In this document: piece after piece, positions 23,261 through 33,065 of the stretch
Position numbering within the stretch: position 1 is the stretch's first letter
How the letters are laid out: every line of letters starts with the position of its first letter
From: Fratercula arctica
Lineage: Eukaryota > Chordata > Aves > Charadriiformes > Alcidae
Assembly (NCBI GenBank): GCA_947846985.1
Contig: CANTUZ010000012.1
Coordinates: forward strand, 24,700,135 to 24,764,134
Direction of reading: 5' to 3'
Length of the DNA stretch: 64,000 nucleotides
Notes under the pieces: model-generated
Databases searched by the model: none
What the model was told of the DNA's origin: nothing
The model's input: the letters and a program-made list of their open reading frames with translations, nothing else
Made by a program: the position numbers and the translations under genes

Positions 23261-25159
23261 AAGCACATGGTAAAACAGTGCTCAGGGTTTGCTGAGTGTA
23301 GGTGTTTCTTGCTTGTAGCCCTGCCAGCTGGTTTCTGTGAGTGCTCTCATGTAATGCTGCCTGACAAAAACACTTGTAGGTACAAAACTCCCAGATATTT
23401 AAAACATTAAACTATTGCCAGCTTTTTTCTTCGTTTCTTTGGACAATTTAATAAATCTATTTATTACTCTTGTTTAGTGTAAGAGTTCTGGGATAACTTT
23501 TCTCTTAGCTAGCTCAGCTTTACATTTGGGTGGCTGTATTTGGTAGCCCAGCTGTGCAGCACACAGGCCAGGACAAAGGCATTTTACAAATTGATCAACA
23601 ATGCAAAAGCAATAATAAAAATGAGTGAAAGAATGAGCTCAGGGGATAATTTTTTATTGAAACTGGAGCTCAAATGTGAAAATAATATAGAAGCATGTCA
23701 CAGCTTTTCTATGTTTCTCTGCTGGAAGCTAGATGTCTGGGGATCAGCTTGCACACACACACAATTGGGCAGTACCTCTGTGGGGAGCTGTACTACAGGT
23801 TTGGTTTCACTTACTTGGGAGGCACATGGCATTTCAGAATATGCTAGGAGACATGCAAAGTCCTCCTGACTCTGCAAGCATCAGAAGATTTCTGCTGTTT
23901 TATCTGTATTGGAGAAACCCTTTGTGAAGTCAAGCAATTCAAGTTACAGACTTGAGGGGAATCTAATCATCAAATGAGAGCTTGTATGTGCTTCCTGTCA
24001 AGCAGCTCTGGGATACTTTCAGGATTTTCTTTCCTGAAATAAACCAGTAAACCCATTTTACAACATTTTGTGTTTTCTGATGCATCTGCAGTGGAGAGAG
24101 AATTTTTAAATTGAAAGCAGTGTGAATTTTGGTGCTAAGTTTAATGAGCACTTATTTTCATTCTGACTTCTCATAATTGCTGTTAATTGATCATTTTGTT
24201 TTACAATTTCTTTATGTGCTGATGTGTGTGTTCAAAAGTAGGTGCTTTTGCTGCCACCTGCATACAATAATCAGCTTGTGCAACCTCAGGGATGAACTCT
24301 GCTGGTGGCATAAGCAGCAGTACTTAAACCAGGACATATGTCTTGATATAAGTAGATCTAACACGTAGGTATCAACGATATACAAAGAATGGGCTGCTAA
24401 ACTAAAACTTAGCGGGAAATAATCCCTCCTTGGGGAGAGGTTATGGACTAGAAAGTTAGGCGGAGGGTGAGGTGGGAAGTGGAGACAATGCTCCCAATTT
24501 GTAATACATCAGCAGAGCAGCACAGGCTTCATAATACCAGTCTAGTGTTACTTAGGGTCCTCTGCCATCCTCACTGCTGGGATAGGTGCTGGCGTAGACC
24601 CTTTGTGCTTCATAGTCACTTGGCAGTAAGAAGGGAATGTTTTCCTTTAGGGCAGGGAAATCTACCTCAATTGGAGAAAAAAACGTTTCCAGCAGGCCAG
24701 GGAGCATATTGAAGCTTCAGGGTGGTGTGTATGAGAAGCAGAAGAAAGCCCGTGTTTCATGAAAGACCACAGCTAGTCCCATATGACATATTACTAGATA
24801 AGGAAAAACACAATCCAAGGAACGCTATAATGTTACTGGAAGCTATTCAGTGTAGCACAGTACATGGCCATAAATTTCATATGATGGTTATAACAGTTTT
24901 CTCCTCAACAGTTACACACTGTATGACTCCGAAAATGGCAGTGAGTTCTTCTGAGATGTCTTTATAATAAAATATTAGCAAAAGAAAGGAAAACTGGAAT
25001 GAGAAAAACAAGGAGAACTATTTGTATTTTGCCTTTTCCTGGAGCATTGGGGAACGACGTGAGGGTGTACAATAAAATCATATGGCAGGCAATGATGGGG
25101 AGAAGTGAGAATTAGAATCATAGAATGGTTAGTGTTGGAAGGGACCTTAAAGACCATCT

Positions 25160-25650
25160 AGTTCCAACCCTTCTACAAGACCAGGTTGCTCAAAGCCCTA
25201 TCCAACCTGGCCTTGAACACTTCCAGGGACGGAGCATCCATAACTTCTCTGGGCAACTATCCTCAGAGTAAAGAATTTCTAATATCTAATCTAAGTCTAC
25301 CCTCTTTCAGTTTAAAACCATTACCCCTTGTACTATTGCTATACTCTCTGATAAGGAGTCCCTCCTCATCTTTCCTGTAGGCCCCCTTTAGGTACTGGAA
25401 GGCTGCTATAAGGTCTCCCGGCAGCTTTCTCTCCTCCAGGCTGAACAACCCCAACTCTCTCAGCCTGTTCTTGTAGAAGAGGTGCTCCAGCCCTCTCATC
25501 ATCTTTGTGGCTCTCCTCTGGACTTGTTCCAACAGGTCCATGTCCTCCTCATGGTAGGGGCTCCTGAGCTGGACACAGTACTCCAGGTGGGGTCTCATGA
25601 GAGCAGAGTAGAAGGGCAGAATCACCTCCCTTGACCTGCTGGCCATGCTT
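25160..25650 (-). pseudogene. CR1 ORF2 C-terminal part (outer element)
   Basis: The open part, 25646-25263, begins [20 protein letters not shown] and continues through 'QRRATKMMRGLEHLFYK' and 'GDLIAAFQYLKGAYRKD' to 'RGNGFKLKEGRLRLDIRN'. Near 25262 about 25 bases equivalent to the 'valine-arginine-histidine-tryptophan' region are missing and the frame breaks, after which 'LPREVMDAPSLEVFKAR' can be read in another frame. It follows the RT start at 25650 with no catalytic core in between. No activity is expected. Confidence 0.88.
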
Positions 25651-25998
25651 TTTTCCCGTGTGCCTTGGCATAGTGTCCAGGAGGATCCGCTCCCTGATCT
25701 TGCCAGGCACAGAGGTGAGACTGACTGGCCTGTAGTTCCCCGGGCCTTCCTTTTTTCCCTTTATAAAAATGAGGGTTGTGTTTCTCCTTTTCCAGCCAGC
25801 AGGAACCTCACTGGACTGCCACGACTTCTCAAATATGATGGATAGTGGCTTAGCAACTTCATCTGCCAGTTCCCTCAGGACCTGCAGATGAATCTCATCA
25901 GGTCCCATGGACTTGTGTAGCTTCAGGTTCCTTAGATGGTCTCAAACCTGATCTCCTATGGTGGGCAGTTTCTCATTCTCAGAGTCTCTGCCTTTGCC
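25650..25998 (-). pseudogene. CR1 reverse transcriptase, N-terminal stub
   Basis: The start of the CR1 RT domain: '[17 protein letters not shown]' at 25905-25855, then '[16 protein letters not shown]', and the '[14 protein letters not shown]' block (about 25737-25696) that belongs to the fingers of non-LTR RTs. After 'RHTGKK' (about 25648) the reading passes straight into post-RT sequence. The palm motifs, including the catalytic FADD/YADD box, are therefore absent, which by comparison with the family is a loss of very roughly 200-250 codons. Between 25998 and 25908 a stop and a frame change separate it from the linker. Confidence 0.88.
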
Positions 25999-26588
25999 TT
26001 AGGTGACTTGGGTGGTGTGGCTATAGCACTTGCCGGTGAAGACTGAGGCAGAAGAGTCATTGCGTACCTTCTCCATATCCTGGGTGACCAGGTCTCCTGC
26101 TTCCTTCTGGAGAAGGTCCACGTTTTCCCTACTCTTCCTTTTATGAATTACATACCTATAGAAGCTTTTCTTGTTGCCCTTGACGTCCCTGGGTAGATTT
26201 AACTCTATCAGGGCTTCAGCTTTCCTAACCTGATCCCTGGCTGCTTGGACAATTTTTCTGTATTTCTTCCAGACTATCTGTCCTTGCTTCCACCTTCTGT
26301 AGGCTTCCAGTTTGAGTTTGTCCAGGAGTTCCTTGTTGATCCATGCAGGCTTCCTGGTGTTTTTGCCTGACTTCCTCTTTGTTGGGATGCATCGCTCCTG
26401 AGCTTGGAGGATGTGATCTTTGAATATTAACCAGCTTTCTTGGGCCCCTCTCCCCTCCAGGCCTTTATCCCAAGGTACTCTACCAAGCACATCCCTGAAG
26501 AGACCAAAGTCTGCTCTCCTGAAGCCCATGGTAGCGACCTTACTGTGCACCCTCCTTGCAGCCTTGAGGGCCTTGAACTCCACCATCT
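25999..26588 (-). pseudogene. CR1 ORF2 endonuclease-RT linker
   Basis: An open minus-strand frame running on from the endonuclease SDH motif. It includes '[16 protein letters not shown]' and '[20 protein letters not shown]', followed by a Lys/Arg-rich helical stretch typical of the segment between endonuclease and RT in CR1. It is the longest undamaged coding piece of the element (the frame runs 26670-25999). It has no enzymatic motif of its own. Confidence 0.85.
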
Positions 26589-27190
26589 CGTGGTCACTGC
26601 AGCCAAGGCTGTCCTTGAGCTTCACATTCCACACCAACCCTTCCTTGTTGGTGAGAACAAGGTCCAGCATGGCACCACTCCTCTATCACCTGGGGAAGGA
26701 AGTTATCATTGACACATTCCAGGAACCTCCTGGCTTGCTCATACTCTGCTGTGTTGTCCCTCCAACAGATATCAGTGTGGTTGAAGTCCCCCATGCAGAC
26801 CAGGGCTTGTGAATGTGAGGTTGTCTATAGAGGGCTTCATCCACTCGGTTTTTCTGGTCAGGTGGCCTGTAGTGGACCCCCACTGTAACATCACCTGTCC
26901 CTGCTTTCCCTTTAATCCTGACCCATAAGCTCTTGGTCAGCTCCTCATCCATCCCCACAGGGAAGTCCGTGCACTCCAGCTGGTCATTGACATAGAGAGT
27001 GACACCCCCTCCTCTTATTCCCTGCCTGTCCTTCCTGAAGAGTCTGTATCCTTCCATCCCAACACTCCAGTCATAGGAGCCATCCCACCACATCTCCGTG
27101 GTGCCAGTAAGATCATAGCCCTGCATGTGTGTGCGTGTCTCTAACTCCTCTTGTTTATTTCCTGTGCTATGTGCATTTGCATAGAAGCAT
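26589..27190 (-). pseudogene. CR1 ORF2 APE-type endonuclease, frameshifted
   Basis: ORF2 starts in the 'FYANAHSTGNKQEELE' region (27186-27140). The catalytic landmarks of the apurinic-like endonuclease are visible: the Glu in 'TTEMWWDGS' (about 27096), 'GVHYRPP' (about 26877), 'GDFNHTDICW' (26791-26762) and 'CSDHEMVEF' (about 26601-26575). This enzyme nicks target DNA to prime reverse transcription. The frame changes near 26810 and again near 26670, so the motifs lie in three successive frames. The catalytic residues survive but the protein cannot be made in one piece. Confidence 0.9.
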
Positions 27191-27224
27191 TTAGGTTGGG
27201 CCCCTGATGAAGGTAACTTACTGG

Positions 27225-27572
27225 CTAGAGTGGCTGGTATACCTTTGTGTTGCACTCCAGGTGCTCTCCTGTTGACCTGTGATCCTTCTCCAGGCTCTGG
27301 GTATCTATTGCTGGCACTGGCATCAAACCGATAGGAGTGGGATGAATTGAGGTTCCCCTCCCCCAGCAACTCCAGTTTAAAGCCCTCTTCATGAGCTTGG
27401 CAAGCCTCTGACTGAAGATGCGCTTCCCCTTCTCTGACAAGGAACCCCATTAGGTCCCAGTAGACCAGCTTTCTCAAAGTGAGTCCCTTGGTCTAAGTAG
27501 CCAAATCCCTGGCTGGGGCACCAGTCCCGTAGCCAGCAGTTGATTTGCCAGATTTGATGTCTTCTGAGCAAC
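27225..27572 (-). pseudogene. CR1 ORF1 C-terminal part, downstream of the insertion
   Basis: On the minus strand 'INCWLRDWCPSQGFGYLDQG' and 'LFEKAGLLGPNGVP'-like sequence (HFEKAGLLGPNGVP) lead, after a frameshift near 27440, to 'KGKRIFSQRLAKLMKRAL'. This is the end of the CR1 ORF1 esterase-like domain: family members have an Asp-x-x-His block at this point ('DGIHL'-like), which here reads NGVPC and so has lost the His. The other half of the same ORF lies beyond the nested element at 28300-28740. Confidence 0.82.
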
Positions 27573-28286
27573 ACTACAGGCTTGGGGAAGAGTGGCTAGA
27601 AAGCTGCCCAGCAGAAAAGGACCTGGGGTGCTGGTGGACGGCCAGCTTAACATCAGCCAGCAGTATGCCCAGGTGACCAAGAAGGCCAACAGCATTCTGG
27701 CTTGTATCAGGAATAGTGTGGCCAGCAGGAGTAGGGAAGTGATCGTGCCTCTGTACTCAGCACTGGTGAGGCCTCATCTTGAGTACTGTGTTTGGTTCTG
27801 GACCCCTCTGTACAAGAGGGATGTTGAAGTGCTGGAGCGTGTCCAGAGGAGAGCTACCAAGCTGGTGAGGGTTCTGGAGACCAAGTCATATGAGGAGAGA
27901 CTGATGGAACTGGGCATGTTTAGTTTGGAGAAGAGGATGCTGAGGGGAGACCTCATTGCCCTCTACAACTACCTGAAAGGAGGTTGTAGAGAGGTGGGTG
28001 TTGGCCTCTTCTCCCGGGTGAATAATGACAGGACCAGAGGAAATGGTCTGAAGTTGCGGCACGGGAGGTTTAGATTAGATATTAGGAAGAATTACTTTAC
28101 TGAAAGAGTGGTCAGGCACTGGAACAGCCTGCCCAGGGAGGTGGTTGAGTCACCATCCCTAGAGGTATTTAAGAAATGTGTAATTTGGCACTTCAGGGCA
28201 TACTCTAGTGACAGAGATTGTAGGGTTTTTTTTTGTGTGTGTATGGTTGGACTTGATGATCTCAAAGGTCCTTTCCAACCATGAAG
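27573..28286 (+). pseudogene. CR1 ORF2 C-terminus (nested element)
   Basis: Apart from a one-base loss near 27627, the frame is open from 27592 to the stop at 28282-28284: '[20 protein letters not shown]', '[20 protein letters not shown]', '[20 protein letters not shown]', '[19 protein letters not shown]'. It is the best-preserved ORF2 end in the window, consistent with its being the youngest CR1 here. It lacks the endonuclease and RT core because of 5' truncation, so it cannot be active. Confidence 0.88.
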
Positions 28287-28299
28287 ATTCTATGACCCT
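27573..28299 (+). mobile_element. Nested CR1 LINE, 5'-truncated, plus strand
   Basis: A second CR1, opposite in orientation to the element around it. It starts abruptly in ORF2 ('ggggaagagtggctagaaag') and ends in 'ggtcctttccaaccatgaag' followed by 'attctatgaccctat'. Its terminal coding sequence ('[15 protein letters not shown]', '[11 protein letters not shown]') differs from the outer element, so it belongs to another CR1 subfamily. Severe 5' truncation is normal for CR1. ORF1 of the outer element resumes directly on both sides, which shows that this copy inserted later. No clear target-site duplication is visible, as usual for CR1. Confidence 0.92.
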
Positions 28300-28740
28300 A
28301 TCAACCCCTTCTCTTTGACTGGGAGGACTGATGAAAAAAAACTACCTGCACCTCAGTCAGAGTCCCTGACGGCTGCTCCCAGGGCTCTATAATCCTTCTT
28401 CATATTCCTCAGGCTGCTCCTGGCTGTTTCACTGGTGACCATGTGAAACAACAGCAGCGGATAATAGTCAGAGGACTGTACGAGGCTTGGTAGCCTCTTG
28501 GTGACATGCCTGATACGAGCCCCTGGTAAGTAGTATGCCTCTCTAGAGAGTGCATCAGGTTGGCAAATGGGTGCCTCTATACCTCTCAGAAGAGAGTTAC
28601 CTACTACTGTCACTTGTCGCCTTTTCCTAGGTGCGCTGGTTGTTATACGGGGAGGAGATCATGTTGCCTTACTTGGCTCCAGTGCTTCTCCTGATGCAAT
28701 GAGTCTTTCCTCTTCATTCTGCAGAGCTGTGAAGCGGTTG
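28300..28740 (-). pseudogene. CR1 ORF1 esterase-like domain, upstream part
   Basis: On the minus strand: 'RFTALQNEEERLIASGEAL' (about 28733-28680), a stop, then 'RKRRQVTVVGNSLLRG' and 'YYLPGARIRHVTKRLPSL', 'SDYYPLLLFHM', 'KKDYRALGAAVRDSD', a stop at 28353, and 'VQVVFFISPPSQREG' up to the insertion. CR1-like ORF1 proteins carry an SGNH/GDSL esterase fold whose first block is Gly-Asp-Ser; here it reads Gly-Asn-Ser, so the Ser is kept but the Asp is changed. The proposed role in retroposition (RNP or membrane/lipid interaction) is not settled for the family. The copy is dead. Confidence 0.85.
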
Positions 28741-28862
28741 TGCAAGGGCACCTCAGGCTTCGGGGGAAGTCTCTTCCTCCTGCTGGAAAATTGTGTTCCT
28801 CATGGCCACAGCCACACACACAAAGGCAGAGACCAGCAATTCTTCCTATGGTCTGTGCCAAG

Positions 28863-29210
28863 AGGAGCAGAATACAGCAGAGAAGGCTGGAGATTGAGGC
28901 ATTCCAGACTACCCAGGTACTCCAGGTACATGGAGGCTCTTCCTTCCTAAACTATGTGTGCAGAGGCATTTAAATAACTGACATGCTCCTGCAATGGGGC
29001 TTCACTTTTCTGTCCTGCTCCCTATCTCCTCTCCTTGAGGTCTCCTCCAGCGTTTATCAGCTACACGTACCTGCTGCTGCAGGACCAGAACTGTCTTTCT
29101 TAGGTAAAACCAGTAGCTCCAGCAGCATCTGGCAAGGCTCAGGTTCCTGTTCTTTTCCTAGTTCTTTCCTAACCTCACCTGTTAATGGAGATCTCTTCTT
29201 CAGAATTCAT
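28863..29210 (-). other. Possible 5' part of the outer CR1, or unique DNA
   Basis: This GC-richer stretch lies just upstream of the recognisable ORF1. On the minus strand an open run of 49 codons (about 29215-29069) reads 'LTGEVRKELGKEQEPEPCQ' then 'MLLELLVLPKKDSSGPAAAG', and 'CAG|gtacgtgt' within it is a good donor sequence. It could be the 5' region of the CR1 (its composition matches) or an unrelated exon-like piece next to it. I cannot place the CR1 5' end from sequence alone. Confidence 0.35.
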
Positions 29211-30629
29211 TGCTCTTTTTTTCTTCCTTTTCTTAGTAAGTTCTTTGCTCTAAATTTTTCATCAATTCAATGCATCAGAGGAAATCCTGAATCAATTTTG
29301 TCTCAGGAAACTGGTGAAATCAGTATAGATTTTTTTATTTGAATATATAAGTATTTTATTTATATATCACATTTAATCACACGAGCAAAATGATATTTGT
29401 GGTGTGCCAAGAGTTGGAGTTGTTATACTGAATAATATTCCCGTGCAACTCAATGACGGGGTGGTGCTGTGAGGATAGGTAGTATACTACAACATTGTGG
29501 AAAATATGTTAGAAGTTGATGCAGTTTTACTGTAAATATTATTGAGGAAACAAAAAAAGTTGCTATCTGCCTTTAGTGGAAATGAATTAACTGGCAGTGT
29601 CTTCACTGGCTGTTTTCTTGTTTTACCCCAAAGCCTAATTTGGTTCTGTAAGAAAAGACTCAACACAAAGATACTGTAGTAGGAAGCTGCACACAATGAC
29701 TTCTACTTAAGTTCTTCTATGCGTTAAACTTTTACCAGGGGTGACTTGGCCAGGACTCATATAGTGTAGTTAAACTTCCTTCTTCAGTATTGCACTTTTT
29801 ATTTTTTTTCCCTTTTAAACACATGTTTTTTCTCTCCCTCTCGTACTAGCAGATGGTCTCCAGTTATATGCAGGAGCTTCTATTCCCTGGGTTGCTACGC
29901 AACAAAATGCATCCTATCTGCATCCTTTCTGTGCTGTATCCCGTTTCCGTTCAACAACTCAAAATAACCAGCTTAGTGCTTCAACATGCTGCTTCCTCTT
30001 TTCTACAGAGTTGAATATCTATCAAGTATCTTCCTGGGCTTCCTATCTCTTCCTGTTACAGCCTTGAAAAAAATGTGTTTGCCCTGAATTGATTTTCCTC
30101 ATCACTTCCTATTTACATCAGTCCACTTAGTGCTAAGGCAGGCAAAACATACATAAATGAGTCACGCAGCTGCTAGCCCATAAAAAAAAATAGTGTCAGC
30201 CAATTGTGTGATGTTTGAAAGCAAGATTCTTCATTGTTGTCAGGTGTGGGGTTCCTGTTTGTCCTTTTTATCGTGGCTTTGTTTCCCTACTGATACCAGA
30301 AAGTTGAAAACACACTTTTTCTTTTTTTTTTTTTTTTGCTACTGAACTTATGAAAAGGAAAATATTAATCTCCAGTACAGCAAGGGAGAAGATGAGATAG
30401 AAACAGTAGCATAAGAGTAACATATTTTGCTTTGGCTGATGAGGAGGCTAACTTTTTGGTGGGGTTAATTTTGTTTTACTAGATATTTACCATTATGTTT
30501 GAAACTGCAAGTGCTATGAGATACTTGTTAAGATGTGTTCACTGCTGTTAATCCTGTTTTGCATGTTCTAATCTGTCTGCACTACTATTTAATGCTCATC
30601 AGGCTAACTACAATTACTTTGCACCCTTG

Positions 30630-30649
30630 TTTTTTTTTTTTTTTTTTTT
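30630..30649. repeat. T20 homopolymer
   Basis: Uninterrupted T run with no attached element. Probable length-variable mononucleotide repeat. Confidence 0.85.
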
Positions 30650-33047
30650 AAGATAAGCTTGATTCCCTTTTTGATCGTATGTTGACTTTGCCCTAGCAAA
30701 GAATGTCAGCTCTGGAGAACCTCTTGTTGCTTGTCCTACAGATAATTTAGTAGGTTAAAGGACATATAGAGATTTATTTTGCCTAACTTGATCAGTCTAA
30801 AGTTGGGCGTGTAGTCTGTCCTTAGCGGCTACATTCCCTCTTTTGGCAATGGAGTAAGAGAGGTACCTTCGGTAAATGAATTATAGTAATTCTATCATTC
30901 ACTAAGATAGGTGGGATGAATCACTGAGACACAGCATTTCTGCCTCTAGTGACTATTGAAAGAGTTTGGCTGATAGCTTGGATGAAATGCCTGATTCTTA
31001 GATTGCTGCAGTGAATCTGGATGTTAGCAGTCTATTTTCATATAATTCCAAAATAATACTCTATTCTCCAAAATAATCTTCATTTGTTGGTATCCCATGC
31101 CACCATTTCCAGTTACAAATAATCCAATCAATGTTTTACAGAGGAAATAAAAAATGAGTAATAAAACTACAGATATAAGAGTGACCACTCAGTCAATTTG
31201 ACTTTTCCTAATTTTTCATCAGAGATCATGTATATAGCTAAATATATCTGTTCTTTTTATAGCCTGGGTTCAAACTATGTAACATAAAATTCAGTCTTAT
31301 ATTTCTGGTGCAGAGTTTGCCTAAACTCCCCCTTTTTTTCCAGTGGAAATGCCCATGTTCAGGCAATGACTAGGTTAACACTAGCTGAGTCTCAGTGACT
31401 GAATCTTTCGGGTTTGCAGTTGAAATAAAGCTTTTGATGTGAGATTATTCAAGGCAGAGTTTGAGGTACTTATCCAAAGTACTGTTTCAAACTATGTAGA
31501 ACAATTTTCTATGTTGCCTGAAAGCAGAATTTCGACCACCATTACCTTTCTGAAGGAATATGACAAGTTCTTTTATTAGATATCATTAGTTTTCTGCAGA
31601 TCAGGTGGACTTCGAAAGTCTATGCTTCCTGCATGGTTAGTGCCTTTTTATTTCATTTATTTTTCCTACAGCCATCAGCATTCTGGTTTTGGCTCGCTGA
31701 TGTGACTGTCCTCTCCCCTGTTGCAGCAGCAGCGGAGCTGGAGGTGCAGGGCAAGGCCTGTGCTTACAGGGCTGCTGGGCTCTCTCCTTGCCTGGGCTCT
31801 TGCTGCTGTTACTGCCAGTGCCTCTCTCAGCCCTCTCCCAGGCCTCTGTCCATGCTTTTTGGCTTTTACCTTCCCTCTCATAACCCAGGGAGGGCTTTGG
31901 CAGTGTCAGGCCAGTGCGGGAAAGCAGCTTCATGCGGTTCGTGTGGGCTGGTGGCTGGCTCCCCGCTGCCTTCCTCCTTTAGTGTGGCCACCTCCTTGGC
32001 TGGGATCAGGAGCATGAAGCAGAGCAACTGAATTAAGTGCATTTCAGGTGAAGAAATGCAGCATTTGAGTTGAAGAAACACAGCAGTTCACAGTATAGCA
32101 TTTATGGGGCAGGGGTTCTTCTGCTTCTCTCTTCCTTGCACCGCAGAGTGCAATAAAACCCGGGCACTGACAGAGATGTCTTAGGGAGCAGCTTTGCCTC
32201 AGGAATCTCAAACCACCGCTGCCAATTCTTTTCTCTGTGTGGTGGTAGCCCGTGTGCAGGCTCGGCTCTGTCGGAGCCCAGTCCCAGGGCTTCTCCTTTT
32301 CCTCCACCTCCCTGATGTGCCGCAGAGGTGCGGATCATGCGTTTGCTGCTCCCCTCACTCTGCACCAAGGTCTCGGTAGCAGAGACTCCCACCTTGCCCT
32401 CAGGAGCAACTAATTCTGGGCACCAGTTATAGTTCTGCTCGTTTTCAGAGAAATCTCCACAGTTTAGTGAACTAAATTGATTTCAGCTTGCTACAGAAAT
32501 AACAGTAAGGATAAATAATAATATCTTTATATAAAATAAACTGCCACTTTCAAATTGATATTAATAATACAATAAAATTAATGCACAGAGGAGTTTTTTC
32601 TCTGTTGGATTGTCAAAAAACTTCTACATTAACACAGAAAGAGAATGGTTGCTGTAGTTCAGCAAGGTGGGGGAGCTGCTGGGTGTTATCCTAAGGGCTG
32701 TGTGCATGGAAAGGCAGCCTGGGTGTCCATCGCACTTTTTTCTAGCTATAATGTCTTGGAAACCGTTCATTAAAAATATAAGCAGTGAAGAAGAGAATGG
32801 TTATAAAAAGGTTAGTGGGGATTATCCTTCTAAGTAAAGTGAGTCATTTTCTAATATCATGAGAAAGGAGAGGAGTTAAATTCGGGAGGGGTGAGTGAGT
32901 TTTACACAGTAGGAACTTTCACAGCAAAAGGTAAGATTGGTTTTGCCCTGAGAGATGATGAAAGGATCCCTCTAGACAGACGATGTCTCTTGACAAGACA
33001 GGATGCAAATTGGAAGTTAGATTATAGCCCACAAAATTTAATAAGAC

Positions 33048-33065
33048 AAAAAAAAAAAAAAAAAA
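33048..33065. repeat. A18 homopolymer
   Basis: Uninterrupted A run. I looked upstream for a retrocopy body and found no gene-like sequence or flanking duplication. Confidence 0.8.

Larger units (their letters stand above)
18861..25113. other. Unique AT-rich DNA, no gene recognised
   Basis: Contains a T-rich tract (19464-19491), an AT-rich palindrome (20443-20466) within an AT-rich alternating stretch to about 20565, a small perfect inverted repeat (22551-22570), a pyrimidine tract followed by a G-rich stretch (23199-23260) and an ACAC run (23752-23763). A 118-codon frame at 22612-22965 (-) is listed separately. At 19953-20070 a plus-strand open frame overlaps an open minus frame; neither has good splice context. 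Confidence 0.55.
25114..28862 (-). mobile_element. Long, degenerate CR1 LINE (outer element)
   Basis: Read on the minus strand this is a near-complete but broken CR1. Order from its 5' side: ORF1 esterase-like region (28740-28300), interruption by another CR1 (27573-28299), ORF1 end and inter-ORF region (27572 to about 27190), ORF2 endonuclease (27190-26589), linker, start of RT (25908-25650), then directly the post-RT C-terminus (25646-25160), and the 3' end 'ggaagggaccttaaagacc' with 'aatggttctatg'-type repeats at 25114. The RT core is deleted and several frameshifts are present. The 5' limit is uncertain: homology to CR1 ORF1 is clear up to about 28740 and may run to about 29210. Confidence 0.9.

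Noticed and set aside
26420..26812. Plus-strand frames across the outer CR1 (130 and 90 codons)
   Set aside because: Antisense shadows of the CR1 endonuclease coding strand.
31680..32400. Less AT-rich patch with an acceptor-like site and an AATAAA; possible solo LTR or CpG island
   Set aside because: No paired TG...CA ends, no target duplication, no dense CpG and no retroviral motifs.
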